From: Pseudomonadota bacterium
GTDB taxonomy: Bacteria; Pseudomonadota; Alphaproteobacteria; Sneathiellales; Sneathiellaceae
DNA: 64,000 nucleotides
NCBI GenBank assembly: GCA_024743055.1
Contig: JANSXH010000003.1
Location: 124,001 to 188,000, forward strand
Reading direction: 5' to 3'
Positions 25,454 through 34,122 of the stretch are shown here, piece by piece (the stretch's first letter is position 1; every line of letters begins with the position of its first letter). The notes under the pieces were generated by a model that made no database searches, had not been told where the DNA came from, and was given only the letters and a program-made list of their open reading frames with translations. Position numbers and translations under genes: made by a program.

Positions 25454-27316
25454 ATGATTGATTTTGATGTGATTGTGATCGGGGGAGGGCATGCTGGCTG
25501 TGAAGCAGCGGCGGCTTCTGCGCGCCTCGGGGCCCGCACCCTTTTGATCACTCACAAACTCGATACCATCGGAGAAATGTCTTGTAATCCGGCGATCGGC
25601 GGATTGGGCAAGGGGCATCTGGTGCGGGAGATTGATGCGCTCGATGGAATCATGGGCCGGGTGGCCGACGCCGCCGGGATCCAGTTCCGTCTTCTCAACC
25701 GCCGCAAGGGCCCAGCCGTGCGCGGCCCCCGGGCTCAGTCGGACCGTAAAATATATCGCGAAACCATGCAGGCGGTGTTGGCCGACCAGGACAATCTGGA
25801 AATCCGGGCCGGGGCTGTGGAAGACCTGATTGTCGCGGACGGCGTTGTCGGCGGTGTGATCCTGGCCGACGGCACAGAGATCCGCTCCGGCAAAGTCATT
25901 CTGACGACAGGAACCTTCCTGCGGGGCCTGATCCATATGGGCGAAACCAAGATCCCGGCGGGTCGGATTGGCGATGATCCTTCCAACGGCCTTTCAAACA
26001 CTCTGGAAACCGCCGGATTTGAGCTGGGTCGCCTGAAAACCGGGACGCCGGCGCGGCTTAAGGGGAAAAGCATCAATTGGTCGATCCTGGAGGAACAGCC
26101 GGGCGACGACATCCCGGTACCCTTCTCCTTTCTGACCCGAGAGATCACAACTCCGCAGATTTCCTGCCATATCACCACCACCACCGAGGCGACCCACGCC
26201 CTGATCCGGGATAATCTCGATCGGGCGCCGATCTATTCGGGGCAGATTGACGGCACCGGCCCGCGCTAGTGCCCCTCCATCGAGGACAAGGTGGTGCGCT
26301 TCGCCGATAAAACCGGCCATCAGATATTTCTGGAGCCCGAGGGGCTGGATGATGACACGGTTTATCCCAACGGGATATCCACTTCTCTGCCAGAAGAAGT
26401 GCAAATGGCCTTCTTGCGCACCATTCCGGGGCTTGAAGCGGTGGAATGGGTGCGGCCGGGCTATGCCATCGAATATGACTTCGTCGATCCGCGGGAGCTT
26501 AAGCTCAGCCTGGAGACCCGGCGGCTTAAAAATCTCTATCTTGCCGGACAGATCAACGGCACCACCGGCTATGAGGAAGCGGCAGCACAAGGCCTGATGG
26601 CCGGGATCAATGCGGCCAGGGAAGCTGGGGGCGGGGAAACCGTCATTCTTGACCGGGCCGAAGCCTATATCGGGGTGATGATCGATGACCTAGTCACCCG
26701 CGGCACCCAGGAGCCCTATCGCATGTTCACCTCCCGCGCCGAATATCGGCTGGTGCTCCGGGCCGATAATGCCGATCAGCGGCTCACCGGCCTCGGTATG
26801 GAGATCGGATCTGTCGGGTCGGAGCGGGCAAAACATTTTACCCGTAAGACTGAAAACCTTGAATCCGCCCGAAGGATGTTCAGCGATCTCAACATGACTC
26901 CCAATGAAGCCCGCAAACACAGCCTTAATGTCAATCAGGACGGCGTGCGGCGCAGCGCGGCCGATCTCCTTGCCTATCCGGATATCGATCTGGACGACCT
27001 GATCCGCATCTGGCCCGAGCTTTCAGCCGTCGATCCCGATATCCGCGAGCAAATGGCCATCGACGCCCAGTATAGTGGCTATCTGGAGCGGCAGAAGTCG
27101 GACATCCGGGATTTCCGCAAAGACGAAGCCCTGGTCTTGCCCGAGGATATCGACTTTTCCAAGATCGGCGGACTTTCGGCGGAAGTGCGGGAGAAGTTCA
27201 AGGCCGTACGGCCCGCAACACTTGGCCAGGCAGCGCGGATTTCCGGCGTGACCCCGGCGGCTCTGACGGCGCTCCTCTCTTATGTGAAACGCGGTGAGCA
27301 TCGCCATCGTGCCTGA
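25454..27316 (+). pseudogene. mnmG: MnmG (GidA), tRNA U34 modification enzyme, interrupted by an in-frame TAG
   Basis: The frame encodes a 620-residue FAD protein that forms the MnmEG complex. The N-terminal FAD motif [12 protein letters not shown], the [21 protein letters not shown] region and the C-terminal helical domain (ending near [12 protein letters not shown]) are all present in one frame. Codon 272 (26267-26269) is TAG, where the family has Tyr in GPRYCPSIEDK; the sequence here reads GPR-stop-CPSIEDK. A single base change from TAC or TAT explains it. No frameshift accompanies it and the downstream half shows full conservation. If real, only a 271-residue fragment would be made, or a suppressor tRNA would be needed; a sequencing error is equally possible. 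Confidence 0.93.
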
Positions 27317-27938
27317 GCCTGGCAAAATCCTCAGCAAAGAGCAGTTTCAGGCGCAGACCAATGTTCCTCATGAAACAATGGAAGCTCTCGGGCGCTATGG
27401 CGCTTTGCTGGAGAAATGGCAGAAAGCCATCAATCTCGTCGGCAAATCGACCCTCCCGGATCTCTGGCGACGGCATATGCTCGACAGCTATCAATTGCTC
27501 TCAAAGACCCAGAAAACTAGCGGAACCTGGCTCGATCTCGGCAGTGGCGCTGGCTTTCCGGCCCTTGTGGTCGGGATTTGCAGTGAGTTTGAGGTCCATG
27601 CGGTAGAGAGCGATCAACGCAAATGCCTCTTCATGCAAAATGTTTCACGTGAAACAATGGTCAGCATTGCTGTCCATAATTGCCGCATCGAAGCGCTCCC
27701 GCCAATGACGGCCGATATCATCTCGGCCCGGGCCCTGGCCCCGCTGGAAAAGTTGCTGGAGCTGGCAACCCCTTTCGCCCATGCCGACACCGAGTTCCTG
27801 TTTTTAAAGGGACAAGATGTAGATGAGGAATTGACCAAAGCCTCTAAATGTTGGAATATGGAGATTGAAAAACACAGTAGTGTAACCAGTGAAGAAGGCT
27901 GCCTTTTAAAACTCACAAAGGTGCGCCGTCTCGCCTAA
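27294..27938 (+). CDS. rsmG: RsmG (GidB), 16S rRNA m7G527 methyltransferase
   Basis: A 214-residue SAM-dependent methyltransferase acting on G527 of 16S rRNA. The N-terminus has [31 protein letters not shown], and the SAM-binding motif is [17 protein letters not shown], followed by [17 protein letters not shown] and [13 protein letters not shown]. It starts at GTG 27294, overlapping mnmG by 23 bases. The parS site at 27641 is inside the reading frame and encodes NVSRET; this is a common arrangement in alphaproteobacteria. Confidence 0.94.
   Translation: MSIAIVPEPGKILSKEQFQAQTNVPHETMEALGRYGALLEKWQKAINLVGKSTLPDLWRRHMLDSYQLLSKTQKTSGTWLDLGSGAGFPALVVGICSEFEVHAVESDQRKCLFMQNVSRETMVSIAVHNCRIEALPPMTADIISARALAPLEKLLELATPFAHADTEFLFLKGQDVDEELTKASKCWNMEIEKHSSVTSEEGCLLKLTKVRRLA
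27362..27377. promoter_or_regulatory. Degenerate parS-like sequence in the 5' part of rsmG
   Basis: TGTTCCTCATGAAACA matches parS at 13 of 16 positions, with identical flanks (AA before, ATGG after the site region) to the perfect copy at 27641. It encodes NVPHETM against NVSRETM at the perfect site. Many alphaproteobacteria carry parS at this N-terminal place in rsmG, so this may be a decayed site. Confidence 0.4.
27641..27656. promoter_or_regulatory. parS: parS centromere site within rsmG
   Basis: Third perfect TGTTTCACGTGAAACA in the window, inside rsmG and 302 bp upstream of parA. It serves as a ParB loading site and also constrains the rsmG protein sequence there. Confidence 0.92.
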
Positions 27939-27957
27939 CCCGAGGGGCTCGAGGATC

Positions 27958-28773
27958 ATGAGTAACAGCGTGTCGCATCTGACTTCCGGAAAATCCGCCC
28001 GCATCCTGGCCATCGCCAACCAGAAAGGCGGGGTCGGCAAGACCACGACCACCATCAATCTGGCGACGGCCCTTGCCGCCATCGGCCAAACCGTTCTCAT
28101 CGTCGATATCGACCCCCAGGGCAATGCCAGTACCGGCCTCGGCGTCGCCCGCGATGACCGGGAGGACAATGTGTACGGCGTGCTGATGGGGACAACCCCG
28201 ATCAAATCCGCCATTCATCAAAGCAATATCCCTCATCTCGACCTGGTGCCGTCGACGGCAGACCTGTCGGGCGCGGAATTAGAGCTGATCGAGCTCGACC
28301 GCCGCAGCCACCGCCTTTATGACGCGATTTCCGAAGTGCGGGACATGTACGACTATATCCTCATCGATTGCCCGCCGTCCCTCAATCTGCTGACCTTGAA
28401 CGCCATGGTCGCCGTCCATGCGGTGATTGTGCCTCTGCAATGCGAGTTTTTCGCCCTCGAAGGTCTCAGCATGCTGATGAAAACCATCGAGCGGGTGCGC
28501 AGCACCCTCAATCCCGGGCTCAATATCCAGGGGGTGGTGCTGACCATGTTCGATAAACGCAATAATCTCTCCTTGCAGGTGGCCCAGGACGTTCGCGATT
28601 TCCTCGGCGACAAGGTGTATCAGACAGTGATCCCGCGCAATGTCCGGGTTTCGGAAGCCCCGAGCCATGGCAAGCCTGTCCTTATATATGACCATCGCTG
28701 CGCCGGCAGTCAGGCCTATATCGGTCTGGCCAAAGAAGTAATCCGCCGCGAACGCCAACTCAACGCGGCCTGA
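27958..28773 (+). CDS. parA: ParA, chromosome-partitioning ATPase
   Basis: A 271-residue Walker-type ATPase which drives movement of ParB-parS complexes. The deviant Walker A is QKGGVGKTTT with the signature Lys (K23) and K28. Further motifs are VDIDPQGNASTGLG, the Walker B DYILIDCPPSLNLLTLNAM (partial) and TIPRNVRVSEAPSHGKP-like text VIPRNVRVSEAPSHGKP. It lies 19 bp after rsmG and 25 bp before parB in the usual order. Confidence 0.96.
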   Translation: MSNSVSHLTSGKSARILAIANQKGGVGKTTTTINLATALAAIGQTVLIVDIDPQGNASTGLGVARDDREDNVYGVLMGTTPIKSAIHQSNIPHLDLVPSTADLSGAELELIELDRRSHRLYDAISEVRDMYDYILIDCPPSLNLLTLNAMVAVHAVIVPLQCEFFALEGLSMLMKTIERVRSTLNPGLNIQGVVLTMFDKRNNLSLQVAQDVRDFLGDKVYQTVIPRNVRVSEAPSHGKPVLIYDHRCAGSQAYIGLAKEVIRRERQLNAA

Positions 28774-28798
28774 GGCATAAGCCCCGGCCGAGACGAAT

Positions 28799-29836
28799 GT
28801 GATGACAATGATGACTGACGAAATTTCCAAGAAGAAACTCGGACGCGGCCTTTCGGCCCTGCTCGGTGATGATGTAGCTAGTGATTATGCGGATCTCGAC
28901 AAGGTCCGCAGCACCAAGGAAGTGCCGGTGGAACAGCTCCGCGCCAACCAGTTCCAGCCGCGTCAGGACTGGGATAAGGAGGCGCTTCAAGGGCTTGCCG
29001 ACTCCATCGGGGAAAAAGGCATTTTGCAACCTATCCTTGTTAGGCGCAACCCTGGCAAGGATGGGGAGTACGAGATCATCGCCGGGGAACGCCGTTGGCG
29101 TGCAGCACAGATGGCGCAGCTCCATGAAGTGCCGGTGATCATCAAGGAATTTACCGATGCCGAGAGCATGGAAATCGCCATCATCGAAAATATTCAGCGT
29201 GAAGACCTCTCTCCCATCGAGGAAGCGGAGGCCTATCGCAAGTTGATGGATGATTTCGGCTATGTGCAGGAGACCTTGTCGAAGAAGGTCGGCAAGAGCC
29301 GCTCTTACCTTGCCAATATTCTCCGGCTTCTTATCCTGCCGACCAATGTCCAGGCGATGATCCGAGATGGCCGCTTGACAGCAGGGGCGGGGCGTACCCT
29401 GATCAACGCAGAAGACCCGGAAGCCATGGCTTTCCAGATTGTTGACGGCGGCCTGACCGTTCGTGAAGCCGAAGATCTCGTTCGCAAAGATAGTAAGAAG
29501 AAGACCCCCGGCGACAATATCGCCAAACGCCAGCAAGCCTGGAAAAGCGCCGATGTCATCGCCCTCGAAGAGGACCTCTCCGCCGCCATCGGTATGGCCG
29601 TCGATATCGATCATAAGGAGAACGGCACCGGCACCCTGATCATCCGCTATGGCGATCTCGACCAGCTCGATGATGCCTGCCGCCGCCTGACCCGCGAACC
29701 CCTGCATCTCCTCGGTGAAGAAGAAGACCCGCTGGACCCCGGTGATATGGTGGAAATCTACCCCTATAAGGGCGAAATGACCGAAGCCATCTCTGACGCC
29801 CTCGAAGACCCCAACGGGAACGGCGAAGAGAAGTAA
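28799..29836 (+). CDS. parB: ParB, chromosome-partitioning CTPase and parS-binding protein
   Basis: A 345-residue ParB. The N-terminal ParA-interaction region is KKKLGRGLSALLGDD (11-25). The CTP-binding domain holds GILQPILVRR and the Arg-rich patch GERRWRAA (96-103), then ENIQREDLSPIEEAEAY. The HTH contains KVGKSRSYLANILRLL. The C-terminal dimerisation part ends near GDMVEIYP-like segments. Several starts are possible (GTG 28799, ATG 28802, 28808, 28811); the first is given. Its binding sites are the three parS copies here. Confidence 0.95.
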   Translation: MMTMMTDEISKKKLGRGLSALLGDDVASDYADLDKVRSTKEVPVEQLRANQFQPRQDWDKEALQGLADSIGEKGILQPILVRRNPGKDGEYEIIAGERRWRAAQMAQLHEVPVIIKEFTDAESMEIAIIENIQREDLSPIEEAEAYRKLMDDFGYVQETLSKKVGKSRSYLANILRLLILPTNVQAMIRDGRLTAGAGRTLINAEDPEAMAFQIVDGGLTVREAEDLVRKDSKKKTPGDNIAKRQQAWKSADVIALEEDLSAAIGMAVDIDHKENGTGTLIIRYGDLDQLDDACRRLTREPLHLLGEEEDPLDPGDMVEIYPYKGEMTEAISDALEDPNGNGEEK

Positions 29837-29892
29837 TTCAACTTGAAGTATTAGATCTTAATTGACACGATACAGGAAGGTGGAGCGAAGAA

Positions 29893-30252
29893 ATGGAAAT
29901 TCTTCCGGTTGAGCCTCCCGACACGCGCTTGTCAAATGATCCTATAAGCAAGATGGCTCGAGGGTATGGAAAAGAGGTGGGAAAACTCTCATACAGTCGC
30001 GAAGATCTCAGTATTTCCATTCAAAATCTGTTGCGAGCCCATCTAGCGGATGTTGAAAAATCAAAATCTTTGTTTGGTAGGATAACTCACTTCTTTTCTC
30101 AACCGATCGATCCAGAATATCTGGAACTTGATGGCAATCGAGTTATCTCCTTGCTGGTATCTGCAGACGAGTCGGTTCCAGATAACGTGCAAATAGACAG
30201 GTATTACAAAGTTGACATTGCTTCCCTACAGAAATTGCTTTTGAAACTATGA
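29893..30252 (+). CDS. Hypothetical protein after parB
   Basis: I do not recognise this 119-residue protein. It is soluble with no TM segment or signal peptide, and has a Leu-rich C-terminus (YYKVDIASLQKLLLKL). GGAAGGTGGAGCG lies just before the ATG, a plausible ribosome binding site. Base composition looks more AT-rich than parB. It occupies the place after parB where a different gene is usual, so it may be part of an insertion. Confidence 0.6.
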   Translation: MEILPVEPPDTRLSNDPISKMARGYGKEVGKLSYSREDLSISIQNLLRAHLADVEKSKSLFGRITHFFSQPIDPEYLELDGNRVISLLVSADESVPDNVQIDRYYKVDIASLQKLLLKL

Positions 30253-30264
30253 GCCGTGTCACCC

Positions 30265-31110
30265 TTACCGGCTGAATTTCAGCAACACCGTGCCTGACAA
30301 TGTTACAAACACCGACAGTAACCGCCGCAGATCAAGCCGTTCTTTGAGAAAAAACACCCCGATCAGGACGGCGAAGACCATGCTGGTCTCGCGCACGGCG
30401 GCGACCATGGCCAACGGGGCCTGGGTGGCGGCCCAAAGCACGATCCAGTAGGCGAAAAGCGAGACGCCTCCCGTCAGAACACCGACTTTCCATAATTTTC
30501 TGAACTGGCTCTGAATTCTTCCCCGCCGGGCAATCAGGGCAATAATGATGATTGGCAGTCCGTTAAACACATTGACCCAGAGGATATAGCTATGGGCACT
30601 GGTGGAGAGGCGGGCGCCGGTGCCGTCGACCATGGTGTAGCTGGCAATGAATGCGGCGGTTGCCAGGGCCGCAAAGATAGCTTTTGGCTGCCGTATTCCT
30701 TCCGCGCCCTTGACCAGCACCATGCTCATAATGCCGGCAGAAATCAGGAAAACCGCCAGCAGAGCCTGTCCGGAAAGGGTTTCGCCAATAAAGACAAAGG
30801 CCAGAAGCGCCACGATCAGCGGCGCGGTGCCCCTCGAAAGTGGATAGACATGACTGAGATCGCCATAGCGATAGGAGAGGATCAGAAACAGGAAATATCC
30901 GGTATGAATGACGGTGGAGGCGGCGATATGCGGCCAGACCGCCGCCGGAGGGACCTCGATAAAGGGCAGGAAGGCCAGGGCGATCACCAGGGTTCCGGCA
31001 TTAAAGATCGCCATGACGGAAAGCCGGTCCGAACTCCCCTTGACCAGGGCATTCCAGGTGGCGTGTAATATGGCTGCCCCCAAAATCGCGAAAAAAACGC
31101 CAAATGACAT
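30265..31110 (-). CDS. EamA-family (DMT) transporter
   Basis: A 281-residue inner-membrane protein with about ten hydrophobic segments in two repeated halves, each with an EamA domain. The first half has LGAAILHATWNALVKG and YPLSRGTAPLIVALLAFVFIGE; the second ends LIGVFFLKERLDLRRLLSVFVTL, with the conserved E-R pair. Substrate unknown; family members export amino acids or metabolites. RidA is 21 bp upstream on the same strand, so they are probably cotranscribed. Confidence 0.85.
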   Translation of the reverse strand: MSFGVFFAILGAAILHATWNALVKGSSDRLSVMAIFNAGTLVIALAFLPFIEVPPAAVWPHIAASTVIHTGYFLFLILSYRYGDLSHVYPLSRGTAPLIVALLAFVFIGETLSGQALLAVFLISAGIMSMVLVKGAEGIRQPKAIFAALATAAFIASYTMVDGTGARLSTSAHSYILWVNVFNGLPIIIIALIARRGRIQSQFRKLWKVGVLTGGVSLFAYWIVLWAATQAPLAMVAAVRETSMVFAVLIGVFFLKERLDLRRLLSVFVTLSGTVLLKFSR

Positions 31111-31131
31111 GATTTCCCTCCTAACAGGGCT

Positions 31132-31596
31132 CTAGTCTGAAATCTCCACAATCATTTCGATCTCGACGGCGATCTGGTTGGGTAGCGAGCCCATGCCGAC
31201 AGCGGAGCGGGCGGCTTTACCGGCTTTTTCACCGAAAACTTCGACCATCAGGTCCGAGTAGCCATTGATGACCTTGGGATGCTCTTTAAAGTCAGGAACC
31301 GCATTGACCATGCCGAGGACCTTGACGATCTTTGTCACCCGATCCAGGTCCCCAATCACCGATTTCATATTGGCCAGCATATTGAGGCCGACGAGACGGG
31401 CGGCGTCATAGGCTTCGTCTGCGGTCAGATCCGCGCCGACCTTACCGGTGATGGCACCGCCTTCCGGTTTTCTAGGGCCCACACCGGACATGAACAGCAA
31501 ATTTCCGGTCACAACGCCGCCAATATAGTTGCCGATGGGCGAGGGGGCTTTGGGCAGGGTGATATTGAGCTCGGCAAGTCTTGCATCGATGGACAT
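31132..31596 (-). CDS. RidA/YjgF family protein
   Basis: A 154-residue RidA-superfamily protein. Family cues are LPKAPSPIGNYIGGVVTGNLLFMSG, then KVGADLTADEAYDAARLVGLNMLANMKSVIGDLDRVTKIVKVLGMV (in part), and the end RSAVGMGSLPNQIAVEIEMI. The usual catalytic Arg of canonical RidA is represented by R in KAARSAVGMG. It belongs to the longer, YjgF-like subgroup (about 150 residues) often near amino-acid or amine metabolism. The EamA transporter follows. Confidence 0.88.
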   Translation of the reverse strand: MSIDARLAELNITLPKAPSPIGNYIGGVVTGNLLFMSGVGPRKPEGGAITGKVGADLTADEAYDAARLVGLNMLANMKSVIGDLDRVTKIVKVLGMVNAVPDFKEHPKVINGYSDLMVEVFGEKAGKAARSAVGMGSLPNQIAVEIEMIVEISD

Positions 31597-31789
31597 ACTG
31601 GGGATCCTTATGGTTGTGAGGTGGGGTAGGCAGGAGTGATAGGGGAATTCTATGGGAAAAAAGCCATTTTTCCAAGAATTCCGCCATAGAATTGATCGCT
31701 GTCATATTTCTTTTTCTGCGGGGCGCTATTGTGCCAGCGAAACCCTGGCTTGTGGGCCGGAAACAGACAGTATTGAGGATTGGCTTTAC

Positions 31790-32362
31790 ATGTTCCGTAC
31801 CCTTGTCGCCCGCTACCTGAACCGGGACCTGCTGGTGGAGTTTTTTCCGCCCGTCGTGTTTCTGGTGTCTAATTTTGCCTGGGATATCATGGTGGCGACG
31901 GCGGCAACCATTGTTGCGACCGCCATTTCCGTGCTGCTCGCCTATATTTTCAGCCGCAAAGTACCGGTGATTGCCGTGATCACCCTGGTGATTGTGCTCT
32001 GTCTGGGCGGGGCCAGCCTTTATTTCGGTGATGAGAGTTTCATCAAGATCAAACCAACGGTCGGGCGGACCCTCTTTGCTCTGGCCCTCGGCATCAGCCT
32101 TCTTTTGGGCAAGAATATTGTCTATCGGGTACTGGGCGGGCAGATCAGCCTGACCGAACGGGGCTGGACTCTGCTCACCTACTTCTGGATCATTTTTGCC
32201 CTCAGCCTTGCGGTTCTCAACGAGATCTTGCGGCGGGTTCTGACCACGGATACCTGGGTCATCGTCGATACGGCGGCCGGACCGCTTTCCATTCTCGGCT
32301 ATGTTCTGATTACCCGGATCACGGCGGAATATTACTGGGATGAGGAAGCAGAAGAGACGTAA
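31790..32362 (+). CDS. YciB/IspZ family septation-associated membrane protein
   Basis: A 190-residue inner-membrane protein with five or six TM segments. Features are LLVEFFPPVVFLVSNF at the N-terminus, KPTVGRTLFALALG, LLGKNIVYRVLGG and TERGWTLLTYFWIIFA, matching the YciB (intracellular septation protein A) signature. YciB affects cell envelope and division. The ATG at 31790 begins the conserved part; the frame is open for 46 codons upstream without similarity. Confidence 0.85.
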   Translation: MFRTLVARYLNRDLLVEFFPPVVFLVSNFAWDIMVATAATIVATAISVLLAYIFSRKVPVIAVITLVIVLCLGGASLYFGDESFIKIKPTVGRTLFALALGISLLLGKNIVYRVLGGQISLTERGWTLLTYFWIIFALSLAVLNEILRRVLTTDTWVIVDTAAGPLSILGYVLITRITAEYYWDEEAEET

Positions 32363-32469
32363 ACGGCAGTTTTCAGCCATTTCTCAAGTAATTTCCGAAA
32401 AAACACGATTTCCATTGAACCGAATTCGCCGTTCAGGCCACCTTATTCCTGAACGATGGATGGGCGGTC

Positions 32470-33021
32470 ATGCAACGCAAAGAGAAAATATTCGAGGAAT
32501 ATCTGGTGGCCGGGGCCCGGCTTGGCGACAAAACCGCCATTGACCGGCTGGTTATGTTGCGGGGCCCAAAGCTTCTCAGCCATGCGCGGCGGCTTCTGGG
32601 TAATCTCGAAGATGCCCATGATGCGGTCCAGGATGCCTGGATTGAAATATTGCGCGGCCTTCCCAAACTTCGGGACGAGCGGGCCTTTCCCGCCTGGGCC
32701 TATCGCATTGTCACGCGGCGGGCCGCCCGCATTATCTCCGGGCATGTGAACCGGCGCGCCATGGCTGCGGAACTCGAACAGACCGAGCCTGCAGAAGTAG
32801 CCGAGACCGCCACAGCGGCGACGGATGCAGAAGCCGTTCGCCAGGCCATCAACCAATTACCACCGGCGCAGGCAGCGGCTATTTCGTTGTTTTATCTGGA
32901 AGATATGACGGTGCGCGAAGTGGCTCTGGCCCTTGATATCCCGGTTGGAACTGTCAAAACACGGCTGATGCATGCCCGTCATGCCCTCAGCCAATCCTTG
33001 AAAGGAGAGGAAGATGAGTAA
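32470..33021 (+). CDS. ECF-type RNA polymerase sigma factor
   Basis: A 183-residue sigma-70 family factor with region 2 (RRLLGNLEDAHDAVQDAWIEILRGLPKLRDERAFPAWAYRIV, in part) and region 4 (QLPPAQAAAISLFYLEDMTVREVALALDIPVGTVKTRLMHARHAL, in part), the usual HTH. The stop overlaps the next gene. The overlap and order suggest the downstream membrane protein acts as its anti-sigma or signal partner. No upstream auto-regulated promoter was recognised with confidence. Confidence 0.9.
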   Translation: MQRKEKIFEEYLVAGARLGDKTAIDRLVMLRGPKLLSHARRLLGNLEDAHDAVQDAWIEILRGLPKLRDERAFPAWAYRIVTRRAARIISGHVNRRAMAAELEQTEPAEVAETATAATDAEAVRQAINQLPPAQAAAISLFYLEDMTVREVALALDIPVGTVKTRLMHARHALSQSLKGEEDE

Positions 33022-33382
33022 ACTCGACAAACTGATTGAAGAGGCCCTGTCCGCGGAAGAGCGGGAGATTATGGATGAGACCAAAGAGCTCGGCTGGTTC
33101 GCCCTTGGCGCCCATCAATTTCGCGGCAAGTTTGGCTGGGTGACCTGGCTCATTATGCTGGCGCAACTGGTGATGTTCGCTGTCGGGATGTGGTTCGCTT
33201 GGAAGTTCACACAGACAACGGACATACTGCTTGCCTTGAAATGGGGACTTATCGCTTCCACCATGATTATTCTGGCGACCATCATGAAGACCAGCCTGAT
33301 GCCTCAGATGCAGGCCGATCGTATCATGCGGGAACTGAAACGGGTGGAGCTTTTAATTGCCCATCATAAAAACGACAGCTGA
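33014..33382 (+). CDS. DUF6768 family membrane protein
   Basis: A 122-residue protein, hydrophilic for residues 1-42 (MSKLDKLIEEALSAEEREIM), with two TM segments at about 43-62 and 72-90 (WLIMLAQLVMFAVGMWFAWK and LKWGLIASTMIILATIM), then a helical tail. It overlaps the ECF sigma factor by 8 bases. Proteins of this type follow ECF sigma genes in several alphaproteobacteria and might act as membrane anti-sigma factors; that role is an inference from position. Confidence 0.78.
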   Translation: MSKLDKLIEEALSAEEREIMDETKELGWFALGAHQFRGKFGWVTWLIMLAQLVMFAVGMWFAWKFTQTTDILLALKWGLIASTMIILATIMKTSLMPQMQADRIMRELKRVELLIAHHKNDS

Positions 33383-33406
33383 CAAACCTATCATCGCCGG
33401 GCAGTG

Positions 33407-34063
33407 CTACAGATATTGCCCGGCGATGAAACTCGCATCATAGATCAGTTTCAGTCCAATCAGGCCAAGGACAACAGCGACGGTCCGATCGATCCAGACC
33501 TTGGCCCTCAAATAAATCTTCACCGACCGATCAATGGAAAAAGCTGTGGCCACCGTGCCATACCAAAAGCATTCGCTGCTGAAAACGATGACAATGCTGG
33601 TCCCATAGACCCAGGGCGGGGCATGGGCCGGCAGCAATCCAAAAAAGATCGAGCCGAAAAAGATCACGACTTTCGGGTTGGCGAGCTGGGTCATCAACCC
33701 TTGCAGGAACGCCGCGGCAAGGGAAACTGACTTGGTTGCCATGTCGCCTCGGGCCAATTCCGCATTTGCATGCCGCCAATGGGCGAGAGCGATATACACG
33801 AGATACCCGCCGCCGCTGAGTTTCAGCAAAGCATAGAGCCAGAGATCATGTTGCAGAACCAGCGCGAGGCCGGCGAGGGCTGCTCCAGCCCAAACCACCG
33901 ATCCAGCCCCCATGCCGATGCTGGCAGCAAAGGCGGCGGGCCTGCCGGAGGACAAGGCCAGCTTTGAGACCACCAGAAAAGACTGACCCGGGCTGATCAC
34001 CGCCAGAATATGCACCAATGCCAAGGTGGTCAGGGCTGGTAAAAATTCCAAATTCGCTCCCAA
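33407..34063 (-). CDS. LysE/RhtB family amino-acid exporter
   Basis: A 218-residue inner-membrane protein with six TM segments. The family motif is visible in the N-terminal VISPGQSFLVVSKLALSSGRPAAFAASIGMGAG (partial) and in FLQGLMTQLANPKVVIFFGSIF. Members export lysine, homoserine, threonine or related compounds; the substrate is not predictable here. It is convergent with the DUF6768 gene and divergent from no regulator. Confidence 0.88.
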   Translation of the reverse strand: MGANLEFLPALTTLALVHILAVISPGQSFLVVSKLALSSGRPAAFAASIGMGAGSVVWAGAALAGLALVLQHDLWLYALLKLSGGGYLVYIALAHWRHANAELARGDMATKSVSLAAAFLQGLMTQLANPKVVIFFGSIFFGLLPAHAPPWVYGTSIVIVFSSECFWYGTVATAFSIDRSVKIYLRAKVWIDRTVAVVLGLIGLKLIYDASFIAGQYL

Positions 34064-34122
34064 AAAGGTGAGTTATGCGCAAATTAGGCGGTATATGAGC
34101 CTAAATTGCAAGAATTGAAACA

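Noticed and set aside
25454-27316. Genome-wide reassignment of TAG to an amino acid, suggested by the mnmG amber codon
   Set aside because: Several intact genes in the window end in TAG exactly where their families end (dnaQ, secB, mnmE), so TAG is a normal stop here.
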